61,842 bases of DNA, taken from contig JAWOBE010000213.1 of assembly GCA_046498185.1 (NCBI GenBank), positions 1 through 61,842 on the forward strand, given 5' to 3'. Below are positions 15,002 through 23,194 of the stretch, piece by piece. How positions within the stretch are numbered: position 1 is the stretch's first letter; every line of letters starts with the position of its first letter. Below the pieces are notes generated by a model. It saw only the letters and a list, made by a program, of their open reading frames with translations, ran no database searches and was not told where the DNA came from. Source of the stretch: CAYXDR01 sp046498185. Its GTDB lineage: Bacteria > Desulfobacterota > DSM-4660 > Desulfatiglandales > Desulfatiglandaceae. Both the position numbers and the translations under genes were made by a program.

Positions 15002-18000
15002 ATGACAGCAAAGAAGAAAGACAAAGCAAAAGCCCCGATCGCTCCGGATGATGCCGGGGCAATCGAGACGTTGCAGCAGGCCGGCAAAGCCGTCGAAGTG
15101 CAGGATGTGGCTGTTAATACCGAAGCCGATTTTCCCATTGTCGGCATTGGGGCCTCGGCCGGGGGCCTGGCGGCTTTCGAGGCCTTCTTTTCCGGCATGC
15201 CCCCCGACATCGATCCGAACATGGCTTTTGTCCTGGTGCAACACCTGGCCCCGGACCACAAAAGCATCCTTACAGAACTCGTTCAGCGTTATACCCGCAT
15301 GGAGGTCTTCGAGGTCAAGGACGGGATGGCTGTTCGCCCCAACTGTGCCTATATCATCCCGCCGGGGTGGGACATGGCTTTTCTGGGAGGGAATCTTCAA
15401 TTGCTGGAGCCTTCTGCTCCCAGGGGCCAGCGGATGCCCATCGACTTTTTTTTCCGGTCCCTGGCCCAGGACCAGCTTGATCGGGCCATCGGCATCGTGC
15501 TTTCGGGCACCGGCAGTGACGGCACTCTAGGCGTACGCGCCATCAAGGGTAATGGTGGAATGGTCATGGTCCAGAACCCGGCTTCAACCGAATACGACGG
15601 CATGCCGCGCAGTGCTCTTGCTACCGGCCTTGCGGACTATGAGCTTCCACCGGCCGAGATGCCCGCCCAGATAATCGCCTATGTAGCCCATGTTTTCGGC
15701 AAACCACGAAGGCCTTTCACCGAACAGCCGTCCAGAGCCGAGAACACTCTAAAGAAAATATTTATCCTTCTACGAGCCCATACAGGCCACGACTTCAGCC
15801 AGTACAAGCCGAACACCGTCCACCGCCGCATCGAACGCCGCATGGCCATCCACCAGATCGAAACCATAGACGGATATATCAGGTATTTGCAGCAGACTCC
15901 TGCTGAAGTGGAAACCCTCTTTCGCGACATGCTCATCGGGGTCACCAACTTCTTTCGCGATCCCGAGGCTTTTAGGGCCGTCAGGGAGCAGATTATTCCA
16001 AAACTCTTTACCGGGAAATCCCCAAACAGCGCGATCCGTGTGTGGTCGGCGGGTTGCTCCACCGGCGAGGAAGCCTATTCCCTTGCCATTCTCCTGGCAG
16101 AGCATCAGGAATCGGTGAAACGGAGCTTCAAGGTTCAGATATTTGCATCCGACATTGACAGCCAATCGATTGCCAAGGCCCGCGCCGGCCTCTATCCGGC
16201 CAGCATCGCCACGGATATCTCACCTGAACGTCTGAAACGCTACTTTTCTGAGGAACCCGGCGGAGGTTTCTTCCGCATCCATAAAGGTATCCGCGACATG
16301 GTGGTCTTTTCGGAGCACAATGTGATCAAGGACCCGCCGTTTTCTAAACTCGATCTGATCAGTTGTCGTAATCTGCTGATCTATGTGGACTCAGAATTGC
16401 AGAAAAAGATCATTCCTCTCTTCCATTACGCCCTGAACCCCGGCGGGTTTCTTTTCCTGGGAACCTCCGAGACCGTGGGGGAATTTGGCAGTCTGTTTAC
16501 CACCCTGGATCGCAAATCGAAGTTGTACCAACGCAGAGAGGATTTTTACCGTTCAGGCCCGTATAGATTTCTGCCGTCCATGAGAACGGTTGACGAACCG
16601 CTCCCGCAGGCCTTCCACAAGACGGCAGGTACCGGGAAACCGACGCTGCGTGAGTTGACCGAAAAAACGCTGTTGCAGCTGGTTGCCCCAGTCGCTGCAC
16701 TTGTCAACGGAAACGGCGACATCCTATATCTCCACGGTCGCACCGGTTTGTATCTGGAACCGGCCCCGGGCGAGGCAGGTGTCAACAATATACTGAAAAT
16801 GGCCCGGGAAGGATTGCGGCGTGAACTGGTCACAGCCCTGAGGAAAGTTTCGGCAGGCGGGGATATGGTTCGCTGCCCAAACCTGCGCGTTAAAAACAAT
16901 GGTGACTTCACAACGGTCAATCTGACTGTCTGCACCGTGTCTGCCGAGGAACCGTCAGACCCCGAAGAAAGTTCCGGGGCACCCCTGTTCCTGGTCATTC
17001 TGGAGCAGGCGGCTAACCTTCAAACAGGCGAAACCGCTTCGGCCGGGCTTTCCACGGTTGATGCAATCTCTGATACGGATGCAGGTGATGAGGCGCATGC
17101 CCTCATTGTCTCACTGCAGCAGGAGTTACGGGCCAAGGAAGAATACCTCCAGTCCACCAATGAGGAGCTGGAGACTGCCAATGAAGAACTCAGGTCCTCC
17201 AATGAGGAAATGCAGTCGGTGAACGAAGAATTGCAGTCCACCAACGAAGAGCTGGAAACTTCCAAGGAGGAGCTTCAGTCAGTAAATGAGGAACTGTTTA
17301 CCGTCAATGCCGAATTGCAGACCAAGGTAGCCGACCTTACGCGCGCCAACAACGACATGAACAATCTGCTGGCCGGCACCGGGATTGCCACTGTCTTTGT
17401 GGATCATAGTCTGCGAATCCTGCGCTTTACCCCTTCGGCCACCCGGATCATCAACCTGATCCAGAGCGATATCGGGCGGCCTGTGGGCCATATCGTCTCC
17501 AACCTGACGGGTTACGACACGCTGCCGGAGGACACTCAGGAGGTGCTGGACACCCTGACGCCCAAAGAGGTGGAAGTGCAAACCAGTGCAAGGGAGTGGT
17601 ACACGATGCGAATCCTTCCCTACCGGACGCTCAATAACGCGATCGGGGGGGCAGTGATCACCTTTGTGGATATCAGCGCAGCAAAGCGGGCGCAGGAAGC
17701 GCTGCACGAGGCGCATATCCGGGTGACCGAGGCGATTGTCGCCACAGTGCGTGAACCGCTGCTGGTGCTGGACCCCGACTTGCGGATCATCCTGGCCAAT
17801 CGCCCATTTTGCAGCACTTTCCGGATAGCACCGGACAGCGCTGTTGGTCGATTGCTATACGATCTGGGCAACCGCCGCTGGGACATCCCGGCATTGCGAA
17901 AGCTTCTGGAAAAAATTCTTCCCAAAGACACAAGGTTCAACAATTATGAAATATCGCATGAATTTAAAGATATCGGGTTTCGCACTATCAGGATCAACGC

Positions 18001-18091
18001 CCGCATGGTCAGCGAGGAAGGCCGGCCCAATTTTATTTTGCTGGCGATTGAAGACATTACCGAACAGAAAAATGAAGAGGGTTCGCTATGA
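15002..18091 (+). CDS. CheB-CheR-PAS hybrid signalling protein (intact)
   Basis: A 1029-residue fusion. CheB methylesterase (about 40-225) has the nucleophile in GASAGGL, the His in VQHLAPDHK and the Asp in GTGSDGTLG. CheR methyltransferase (about 245-500) has IGVTNFFRDPEAF, the SAM-binding AGCSTGEEAYS and SCRNLLIYV. After a variable linker comes a long Glu/Asn-rich coiled coil (about 710-775) built of repeats of the type STNEELE, then two PAS domains (about 785-900 and 905-1020). No receiver domain or membrane segment is seen, so it is a cytosolic regulator that would add and remove methyl groups on Glu residues of a partner. No chemoreceptor or CheA lies nearby, so the substrate is unknown. 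Its stop overlaps the next start as ATGA. The broken paralogue at 2995-5625 has the same layout. Confidence 0.95.
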   Translation: MTAKKKDKAKAPIAPDDAGAIETLQQAGKAVEVQDVAVNTEADFPIVGIGASAGGLAAFEAFFSGMPPDIDPNMAFVLVQHLAPDHKSILTELVQRYTRMEVFEVKDGMAVRPNCAYIIPPGWDMAFLGGNLQLLEPSAPRGQRMPIDFFFRSLAQDQLDRAIGIVLSGTGSDGTLGVRAIKGNGGMVMVQNPASTEYDGMPRSALATGLADYELPPAEMPAQIIAYVAHVFGKPRRPFTEQPSRAENTLKKIFILLRAHTGHDFSQYKPNTVHRRIERRMAIHQIETIDGYIRYLQQTPAEVETLFRDMLIGVTNFFRDPEAFRAVREQIIPKLFTGKSPNSAIRVWSAGCSTGEEAYSLAILLAEHQESVKRSFKVQIFASDIDSQSIAKARAGLYPASIATDISPERLKRYFSEEPGGGFFRIHKGIRDMVVFSEHNVIKDPPFSKLDLISCRNLLIYVDSELQKKIIPLFHYALNPGGFLFLGTSETVGEFGSLFTTLDRKSKLYQRREDFYRSGPYRFLPSMRTVDEPLPQAFHKTAGTGKPTLRELTEKTLLQLVAPVAALVNGNGDILYLHGRTGLYLEPAPGEAGVNNILKMAREGLRRELVTALRKVSAGGDMVRCPNLRVKNNGDFTTVNLTVCTVSAEEPSDPEESSGAPLFLVILEQAANLQTGETASAGLSTVDAISDTDAGDEAHALIVSLQQELRAKEEYLQSTNEELETANEELRSSNEEMQSVNEELQSTNEELETSKEELQSVNEELFTVNAELQTKVADLTRANNDMNNLLAGTGIATVFVDHSLRILRFTPSATRIINLIQSDIGRPVGHIVSNLTGYDTLPEDTQEVLDTLTPKEVEVQTSAREWYTMRILPYRTLNNAIGGAVITFVDISAAKRAQEALHEAHIRVTEAIVATVREPLLVLDPDLRIILANRPFCSTFRIAPDSAVGRLLYDLGNRRWDIPALRKLLEKILPKDTRFNNYEISHEFKDIGFRTIRINARMVSEEGRPNFILLAIEDITEQKNEEGSL

Positions 18092-19707
18092 GCAGCAAAG
18101 GTAAAATACCCGGTCCCACTGCTGACCCTTTAAAAGGCTCAGGGCAGGAACTGCGCAAACGGGCAGAAGAAAAAGCCCGGCAAAATACTGCTCAGGCGCA
18201 AAAAGTCCTTATGACCCAGTCGCCTGAAGAAACCCGCCGGATCCTGCACGAACTTCGGGTTCACCAGATCGAGCTGGAGATGCAAAACGAAGAGTTGCGC
18301 CGGGCCCAGGTGGAACTGGAAGCTTCCAGGGAACGTTATTTCAACCTCTACGACCTTGCACCGGTGGGCTATTGCACCGTCTCCGAAAAGGGGCTGATAC
18401 TGGAAGCCAACCTCACCGCCGCCACATTGCTGAATGTGGCCCGAGGTACGCTGGTCAGGCAGCCGATCACCCGATTTATCCTGAAGGAGGACCAGGACAT
18501 CCATTACCTTCACCGCAAACACCTTTTTGAAACCGCCGAGCCGCAGACATATGAGTTACGGATGGTGAAACAAGGCGGAACGTCATTCTGGGTGCGTCTG
18601 GATACCACCGCCGCAAAGGATACTGACGGCACGCCGGTATGCCGTGTCGTGATCATCGACATCACCGAACATAAGCGGGTGGAAGAGGTGGAAAACGCAC
18701 TTTCCGAAATAAAAAGGAAAAAAGAGCTGCTGGAAATAGAAAGAGGCTATCTGCAAGATGAAATTAAACTGTTATACAACCATGAAAAAATTATCGGTCG
18801 AAGCGACGGACTCAAATATGTGCTCTATAAAGTTGAACAAATTGCCGTTACTGATACTAATGTATTGGTTCTCGGCGAAACCGGAACCGGTAAGGAGCTG
18901 GTTGTCCGGGCTATTCACAGCAATAGCTTGCGCAAAAATCGAACCCTGGTGAAAGTAAATTGCGCCGCACTTCCACCAAACCTTATTGAAAGCGAATTGT
19001 TCGGTCATGAAAAAGGCAGTTTCACAAGTTCTCAAGCCAGATTCCTTGGGCGATTTGAGGTCGCAAACGGCGGCACCCTTTTTCTGGATGAAATCGGAGA
19101 ATTGCCCCTGGATTTGCAGGCAAAGCTGCTCAGGGTGGTGGAAGATGGAGAATTTGAACGGTTGGGCAGTACCGAGACTATCAAAGTTAATACACGCATT
19201 ATTGTCGCAACAAATCGTAATCTGGAGAAGGAAGTCCGCAATGGCCGTTTCCGTGAAGATCTCTGGTATCGGATAAATATTTTTCCGATTACCGTGCCGC
19301 CGCTTCGGGACCGCATAGATGACATTCCGCTTCTTGTGGATTTTTACGTCAAAAAGATTTCCATACGACTGGGTAAGACCATTGAAATCATTCCGAAAAG
19401 CGTAATGAGCACTTTACAGAGTTATCACTGGCCCGGAAATGTGAGGGAGTTGCAAAACGTTCTTGAACGTGCGGTGCTAAACTCTTCAGGTCCCACGTTG
19501 CAACTGGTTGATGGACTCAAAAAGCCGTCCAGGGATATAACTGCAAGCAAAAAAACCCTGGAAGAAGTTGAGCGGGACTATATTGTAAAAACACTCGAAC
19601 AGACCCAATGGAAAGTCGGCGGAAAAAACAGCGCGTCTGAAATCCTCGGGCTCAACCGCAGCACCCTGCGCGCTCGTATGCGCAAACTCGACATCAACAA
19701 ACCGTAA
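18088..19707 (+). CDS. PAS-sigma54-dependent transcription activator with altered GAFTGA loop
   Basis: A 539-residue protein: coil with LHELRVHQIELEMQNEELR, PAS domain (about 85-205), short coiled coil, AAA+ sigma54-interaction domain (about 235-470) and a C-terminal Fis-type helix-turn-helix (about 500-539, SEILGLNRSTLRARM). Walker A (GETGTGKE, about 263), Walker B (GTLFLDEIGE) and the arginine region (FREDLWYRINIFP) are present. The sigma54-contacting GAFTGA loop reads GSFTSS at 310-315. The essential Thr is kept but the flanking residues differ, so it may contact sigma54 weakly or only under certain conditions. There is no receiver; the PAS domain, or the CheB-CheR protein encoded by the overlapping upstream gene, may control it. 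It is probably a regulator of genes with -24/-12 promoters; targets unknown. Confidence 0.94.
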   Translation: MSSKGKIPGPTADPLKGSGQELRKRAEEKARQNTAQAQKVLMTQSPEETRRILHELRVHQIELEMQNEELRRAQVELEASRERYFNLYDLAPVGYCTVSEKGLILEANLTAATLLNVARGTLVRQPITRFILKEDQDIHYLHRKHLFETAEPQTYELRMVKQGGTSFWVRLDTTAAKDTDGTPVCRVVIIDITEHKRVEEVENALSEIKRKKELLEIERGYLQDEIKLLYNHEKIIGRSDGLKYVLYKVEQIAVTDTNVLVLGETGTGKELVVRAIHSNSLRKNRTLVKVNCAALPPNLIESELFGHEKGSFTSSQARFLGRFEVANGGTLFLDEIGELPLDLQAKLLRVVEDGEFERLGSTETIKVNTRIIVATNRNLEKEVRNGRFREDLWYRINIFPITVPPLRDRIDDIPLLVDFYVKKISIRLGKTIEIIPKSVMSTLQSYHWPGNVRELQNVLERAVLNSSGPTLQLVDGLKKPSRDITASKKTLEEVERDYIVKTLEQTQWKVGGKNSASEILGLNRSTLRARMRKLDINKP

Positions 19708-19757
19708 ATTTTCTCAGAATGACAGACCCCTTCTGGAGGTTAAAAACCACCGGCTAT

Positions 19758-19863
19758 AACATGTCACCCTTCCAGGGTTTTTGTTGAATTCTGCCTGTTT
19801 TTTTTATTCATCTGCTCCTTTATTTCAAAATCACAATACTTTTAGACTTTTAGACTTATGCGA
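19758..19863 (-). repeat. Dispersed repeat with a micro-ORF, inverted relative to 22383-22480
   Basis: This is about 90% similar by eye to the reverse complement of 22383-22480. On the minus strand it contains AAAGGAG and a 15-codon frame (19764-19811) reading MNKKNRQNSTKTLEG; the other copy differs by one residue. An 8-base duplication distinguishes the two copies near one end. Confidence 0.8.
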
Positions 19864-20137
19864 AAGATTACTTCCGAATTTTGAAATTTGTATCCGAAAG
19901 TTATTTCGCTGAAATGACCAAAAGAGATCATATATGATCATGAGGTTAAATCCGACCCTTTTTAAACGGTGAATTATGATAGTTTCATGAGTAATTTTTA
20001 AATGAATATCATTAAAAAACAAGATGATAGATGATATAGCGCTGCGTGTTGAAAGCCTGGCACAAAAATTGAACATGTAAAGTTTACAATTACCAACACA
20101 CGATCTTAGAGTCCAGCGTCCTTACAAGTAACTACTT

Positions 20138-20263
20138 AGTGCCTGTCCGAAAACTCCTCTCCCTCTGGAAGGGTCGGGGTGGGAGGGAAAGATAACCTCC
20201 TGATATCATTCACCCCCACCCCGACCCTCCCAGAGGGAGAAACAAAGTTTTCGGACAGGCACT
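20138..20263. repeat. 126-bp inverted-repeat element (MITE-like)
   Basis: The two ends, AGTGCCTGTCCGAAAACT and its complement, are followed by inward CTCCCTCTGG/AAGGGTCGGGGTGGG arms that also pair. The element would fold almost end to end into a hairpin. No TSD is obvious. Confidence 0.85.
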
Positions 20264-20532
20264 ACTTAAAAGTCCCCCTTTGAAAAAGGGGGATTTTTAA
20301 AATGGCATCAGTTTGTCAAATCCCCCCCCGGCCCCCATTTTCATTGGGGGGGAGCAGTTACTTATGAGATGACCGTAGTAACCGTTGCAATGAAGCTGGA
20401 TGAAAAAACAACAACATGACTGTCGAGTAAACCGATGGCGGGACCATATAAGACCTATGGTTGGTTTTGTTGGCTGTTCCCCGGGGGCGCATACGGCATA
20501 TAATATTAAAAAATGAAAGGTTTGAGAACCCA

Positions 20533-20721
20533 ATGAGTAACAAATTTAAATATAAAGAAGATCTTCAATTTATGCTCCAAAAGTGGAACGCGGAGTATGA
20601 CAAATTGGAGGAGATTCAAGTAGCTGGTGAGGGGGGCTTGAAAGAACTCAAACAGAGTCTTGAAAAAAAATGGACTGCCTTTGAGCAAATCTTTGATCAG
20701 GCCAGAAATAGATTCAGATAA
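20533..20721 (+). CDS. Small coiled-coil protein in a stress-gene cluster
   Basis: A 62-residue protein from ATG 20533; the frame is open further upstream but that part crosses repeat-derived sequence. It is almost entirely helical and charged, with heptad-like spacing in MLQKWNAEYDKLEEIQ and LKELKQSLEKKW, so it probably forms a coiled-coil dimer. It contains no signal peptide or cysteine. It lies 36 bp before the CsbD gene and on the same strand, so the two are likely co-transcribed. I do not recognise the family; by context it may be a general-stress small protein. Confidence 0.6.
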   Translation: MSNKFKYKEDLQFMLQKWNAEYDKLEEIQVAGEGGLKELKQSLEKKWTAFEQIFDQARNRFR

Positions 20722-20757
20722 AATTTTACTCAACTCAAAATAAACAGGAGGAAAACC

Positions 20758-20937
20758 ATGAAATCAAGTACAAAAGACAAAGCAAAAGGCAAAATGCACC
20801 AGGTGAAAGGTAAAGTCAAGGAGACCGTCGGGAAGGTAGTCGGTAACGACGACCTGGAAGCCAAGGGCAAAGGCGAAAATTTAGAAGGGAAAGTTAAGGA
20901 GAAAGTCGGGGACGCCAAGAAAGTTGTGGGTAGATAG
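20758..20937 (+). CDS. CsbD-family stress protein
   Basis: A 59-residue, Lys/Gly-rich hydrophilic protein preceded by CAGGAGG (20746-20752). It has the CsbD repeat pattern with KDKAKGKMHQVKGKVKETVG and GKGENLEGKVKEKVGD. CsbD proteins are small general-stress proteins (under sigma-B in Bacillus, induced by osmotic or stationary stress in many proteobacteria); their molecular role is unknown. It sits between a small coiled-coil gene and an Lmo0937-like membrane peptide, forming a compact stress cluster. Confidence 0.93.
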   Translation: MKSSTKDKAKGKMHQVKGKVKETVGKVVGNDDLEAKGKGENLEGKVKEKVGDAKKVVGR

Positions 20938-20954
20938 AGAGGTTCTTTTTTTTT

Positions 20955-20979
20955 CGTTCCCACGCACAGCGTGGGAACG
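20955..20979. repeat. CGTTCCCACGC hairpin after the CsbD gene
   Basis: A perfect 11-bp inverted repeat with a 3-base loop (20955-20965 with 20969-20979), preceded by a run of T. A shorter relative is at 13938-13954, and degenerate ones are near 36810 and 42118. It may act as a transcript end or a REP-like unit. Confidence 0.75.
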
Positions 20980-21035
20980 AGGGAAAGAAAGTGTTAGGCA
21001 AATAATTCGAACATGCAAATTGAAAGGAAAATGAA

Positions 21036-21185
21036 ATGTTGTGGACAATTGCAATAATACTGGGAATCCTGTGGCTGCTAGGATTTGTAAGCAGTTACAC
21101 GATGGGAGGCTTTCTCCATATCCTACTGGTGCTTGCCGTTATCGTAGTAGTGGTCAACCTCATTCAGGGACGGAGAGCCACGTAA
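21036..21185 (+). CDS. Lmo0937/DUF5670-like small membrane protein
   Basis: A 49-residue protein with two hydrophobic helices (about 3-20 and 25-42) separated by a short SSYTMGGF turn and ending in the basic tail QGRRAT. This is the layout of the Lmo0937 family of tiny membrane proteins, which commonly sit beside CsbD and other envelope-stress genes. An AAAGG precedes the ATG by about eight bases; the ATG at 21031 gives only a short frame. Function unknown; likely induced with the neighbouring CsbD gene. Confidence 0.82.
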   Translation: MLWTIAIILGILWLLGFVSSYTMGGFLHILLVLAVIVVVVNLIQGRRAT

Positions 21186-21410
21186 TCAACAATAACCAGA
21201 ATTGAAATTTTCCCTTCTTGGGGAAACACATCACGGCATACCGGCGAAAGCCGGTAGCCGTCTCAATGGTGCTATCGTTGAAATTCCAGCTTTGCCTGCA
21301 ATGACAGATCGTTTCCGGAAAAATTGCACAGGTTGGGAATAAAAAAGGTTGGGACAAATGAAAACAAACATACTTCTTGCAGTCATATTAAACAAATAAA
21401 AGATTCAGAA

Positions 21411-21788
21411 ATGAAAATGACCATAATCAGAATAACCATGAATGTGTTTCCTGAAAAGCGGAAAGAGGTTTTGCAAACGCTTCTTTCATTTATCGCGCCG
21501 CCAGGAAAGGAGAAAGAATGTTTAAGCTATTGTATTTTCAATGAAATTCATGACAAGAATGTTTTTAGCCTGATTTCGGAATGGGAAACCCGCCGGCATG
21601 TGGACCTTCATATAAGGTCTGAAAGATTCAGGGTTTTGCTCGGAACAAAAAGCCTTTTGTGCAAACCATTGAAAATTCAAATTCTGAAGGTTTCGGGTTC
21701 TGAGGGAGTCGAAGTCGTCAATTCCATAAGGAAAGAAGAAGAATCTGAATTTTCCTGTAATAATGTCGGAAAGGAGCCTGGAAAATGA
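21411..21788 (+). CDS. Antibiotic-biosynthesis-monooxygenase (ABM) fold protein
   Basis: About 125 residues from ATG 21411, which has only a weak ribosome site; an upstream ATG at 21324 would add a low-complexity extension. Residues 1-95 fit the dimeric ferredoxin-like ABM fold (TIIRITMNVFPEKRKEVLQTL, CLSYCIFNEI, FSLISEWETRRHVDLHI), which is found in quinol monooxygenases and related proteins. The C-terminal 30 residues are acidic and probably disordered. The catalytic role is unproven because ABM proteins have no strict active-site motif. The end overlaps the remnant of a radical SAM gene. Confidence 0.72.
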   Translation: MKMTIIRITMNVFPEKRKEVLQTLLSFIAPPGKEKECLSYCIFNEIHDKNVFSLISEWETRRHVDLHIRSERFRVLLGTKSLLCKPLKIQILKVSGSEGVEVVNSIRKEEESEFSCNNVGKEPGK

Positions 21789-22205
21789 ACATTCTCCTAA
21801 AATAGTCGTTGCCGGAGGGCCTCTTTTTACTTCTGAACCCGATGAATTCAAGGGGGTGGATCATCTGGTGCTCGACGAAGCAGAATTGACACTTCCTGCT
21901 TTTGTGTCGGATGCAGTTTCATTGTGGGCTTTGACAATGACAGACCCTCTATTTTTCAGAGGCAGATCGATTTAATTCAAAACAGCGGAATCGTCACCGC
22001 AATGGTTGGAATGCTCCAAGCCCCTCCGGGAACGCGTCTATATGACCGGCTTCAGCGGGAAAGTCGGGTAATCAATACTTTTTCCGGAGATAATGTTGAT
22101 GGAACAACCAATATTATTCCCAAAATGGGCATGGACAGCCTACTGGACGGGTATCAATCGGTTATATTCTTTAAATGGTTAATTTGGTCAACAGCCGTTG
22201 AATAA
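21763..22205 (+). pseudogene. Remnant of a B12-binding-domain radical SAM gene
   Basis: The first part reads VVAGGPLFTSEPDEFKGVDH...LDEAELTLPAFVSDAV, which matches the end of a B12-binding domain in radical SAM proteins of the DUF4070 type. In the next frame, from about 21920, VGFDNDRPSIFQRQIDLIQ and MVGMLQAPPGTRLYDRL match the end of the radical SAM barrel of the same family. The intervening part of the barrel, including the CxxxCxxC cluster loop, is missing, and the frames do not join. The end, after LLDGYQSV, also departs from the family. So it is a deletion remnant with no expected activity. Confidence 0.75.
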
Positions 22206-22228
22206 AAAAGCCGGCCTCTTAGTTGCTT

Positions 22229-22353
22229 AAAAGTGCTCCACCCGGTTGCCTTGTGTCCAAACCGGTAAATAAAAGGTTTCAGTGTTCAGGTGTCAGGCCT
22301 GGTCTCGGGCATGGCAAATGCCTCTAAGAACGTTGAAGCCTTTTTTTAGAACT
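22229..22353 (+). repeat. 125-bp direct repeat, copy 1
   Basis: It matches 22686-22810 with only a few substitutions over the full 125 bases. A more diverged relative overlaps 14880-14965 (shared segments CCGGGCAGGT and the GTGTCAG region), upstream of the CheB-CheR gene. Confidence 0.92.
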
Positions 22354-22382
22354 AAAATGAGCGATTCCGTTTCGGGGAATAT

Positions 22383-22480
22383 CGCATAAGTTTAAAAGTA
22401 TTGTGATTTTGGCTTAAAGGAGCAAGATGAATAAAAAAAACAGGCAGGATTCAACAAAAACCCTGGAAGGGTGACATGTT
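22383..22480 (+). repeat. Dispersed repeat with a micro-ORF (plus orientation)
   Basis: It is the inverted partner of 19758-19863. AAAGGAG at 22416-22422 precedes a 15-codon frame at 22427-22474 reading MNKKNRQDSTKTLEG. The two copies face each other around the stress-gene cluster. Confidence 0.8.
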
Positions 22481-22555
22481 AAAGCCGGGGATTTCAACCC
22501 CCGGTAAAGTTCATATCAAAGGAGTCCTGAAGGGACGACACAGACTTCCTTTTAA

Positions 22556-22685
22556 CGTCATTCCGGGCGCAGCGGAGCGGGGACCCGGGCACGAAGTGAA
22601 GCTTTTAGCGCTATCCAGTTAGTTGCTGAAACCACATGGATTCTTGCTTTCGCAGGAATGACGGAAAAAAACTTGATCATCGAGT
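22556..22685 (+). repeat. Truncated copy of the 170-bp MITE family
   Basis: It holds the GTCATTCCGGGCGCAGCG core and the right terminal repeat ending ACTTGATCATCGAGT at 22685; the matching left terminus is absent. It abuts copy 2 of the 125-bp repeat. Confidence 0.7.
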
Positions 22686-22810
22686 AAAAGTGCTCCACCC
22701 GGTTGCCTTGTGTCCAAACCGGTAAATAAAAGGTTTCAGTGTTCAGGTGTCAGGCCTGGTCTCGGGCAGGTCAAATGCCTCTAAGAACGCTGAAACCTTT
22801 TTTTAGAACT
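22686..22810 (+). repeat. 125-bp direct repeat, copy 2
   Basis: Partner of 22229-22353, starting AAAAGTGCTCC and ending TTTTTTTAGAACT. The left border coincides exactly with the end of a MITE copy. Confidence 0.92.
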
Positions 22811-22826
22811 CGATGATCGCAAACAT

Positions 22827-22909
22827 TCCCCCCCTTTGGAAAAGGGGGGACAGGGGGGGATTTGAGGCTTTTTTAAATCCCCCTAAATCCCCCTTTTCCA
22901 AAGGGGGAC
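22827..22909. repeat. C/G-rich inverted repeat (CCCTTTGGAAAAGGGGG type)
   Basis: The CCCCCTTTGGAAAAGGGGG segment and its inverse (22887-22909) flank a short spacer. A close copy lies at 33479-33557 and a degenerate one at 20271-20352. Confidence 0.8.
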
Positions 22910-23194
22910 TTGCTACACGATCCCTTAGATTAACGCCTATGCCCCCAGCCTCTCCCACTGGGATGATCCTTAGACAAGCTTGGCACCGTGGCTATATTCG
23001 GGGCAGGAATCGTGAAGTAGTGTTGCGTGCGCGTTGCGGGTTCGTTGTATCCTTGGCTTGAAACATTTCTCGCAACGGACCCAACGTTTACGCAGCGTTC
23101 GCAACGTTTACCCGGATGAATTAATTCTTTCGTTCCCATGCTGTGCGAGGGAGTGAGGGATAGTTTGCACAAAATAGAAAAGGAAATTTAAAAA

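Larger units (their letters stand above)
19708..20532. other. Repeat-rich intergenic region without a recognisable gene
   Basis: This stretch contains the minus-orientation copy of the MNKK-type repeat (19758-19863), an AT-rich spacer, a 126-bp inverted-repeat element (20138-20263) and a C/G-rich repeat at about 20271-20352. The few open frames inside it are made of repeat sequence. Confidence 0.7.
22206..23194. other. Repeat-rich intergenic region upstream of ndvB
   Basis: No gene is seen in these 990 bases. They hold two direct copies of a 125-bp repeat, a copy of the MNKK-type repeat, a truncated copy of the 170-bp MITE family (about 22556-22685) and an inverted C/G-rich repeat (22827-22909). 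The last 250 bases before ndvB contain no repeat that I could match. They probably hold its promoter, but no clear -35/-10 pair can be claimed. Confidence 0.7.
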
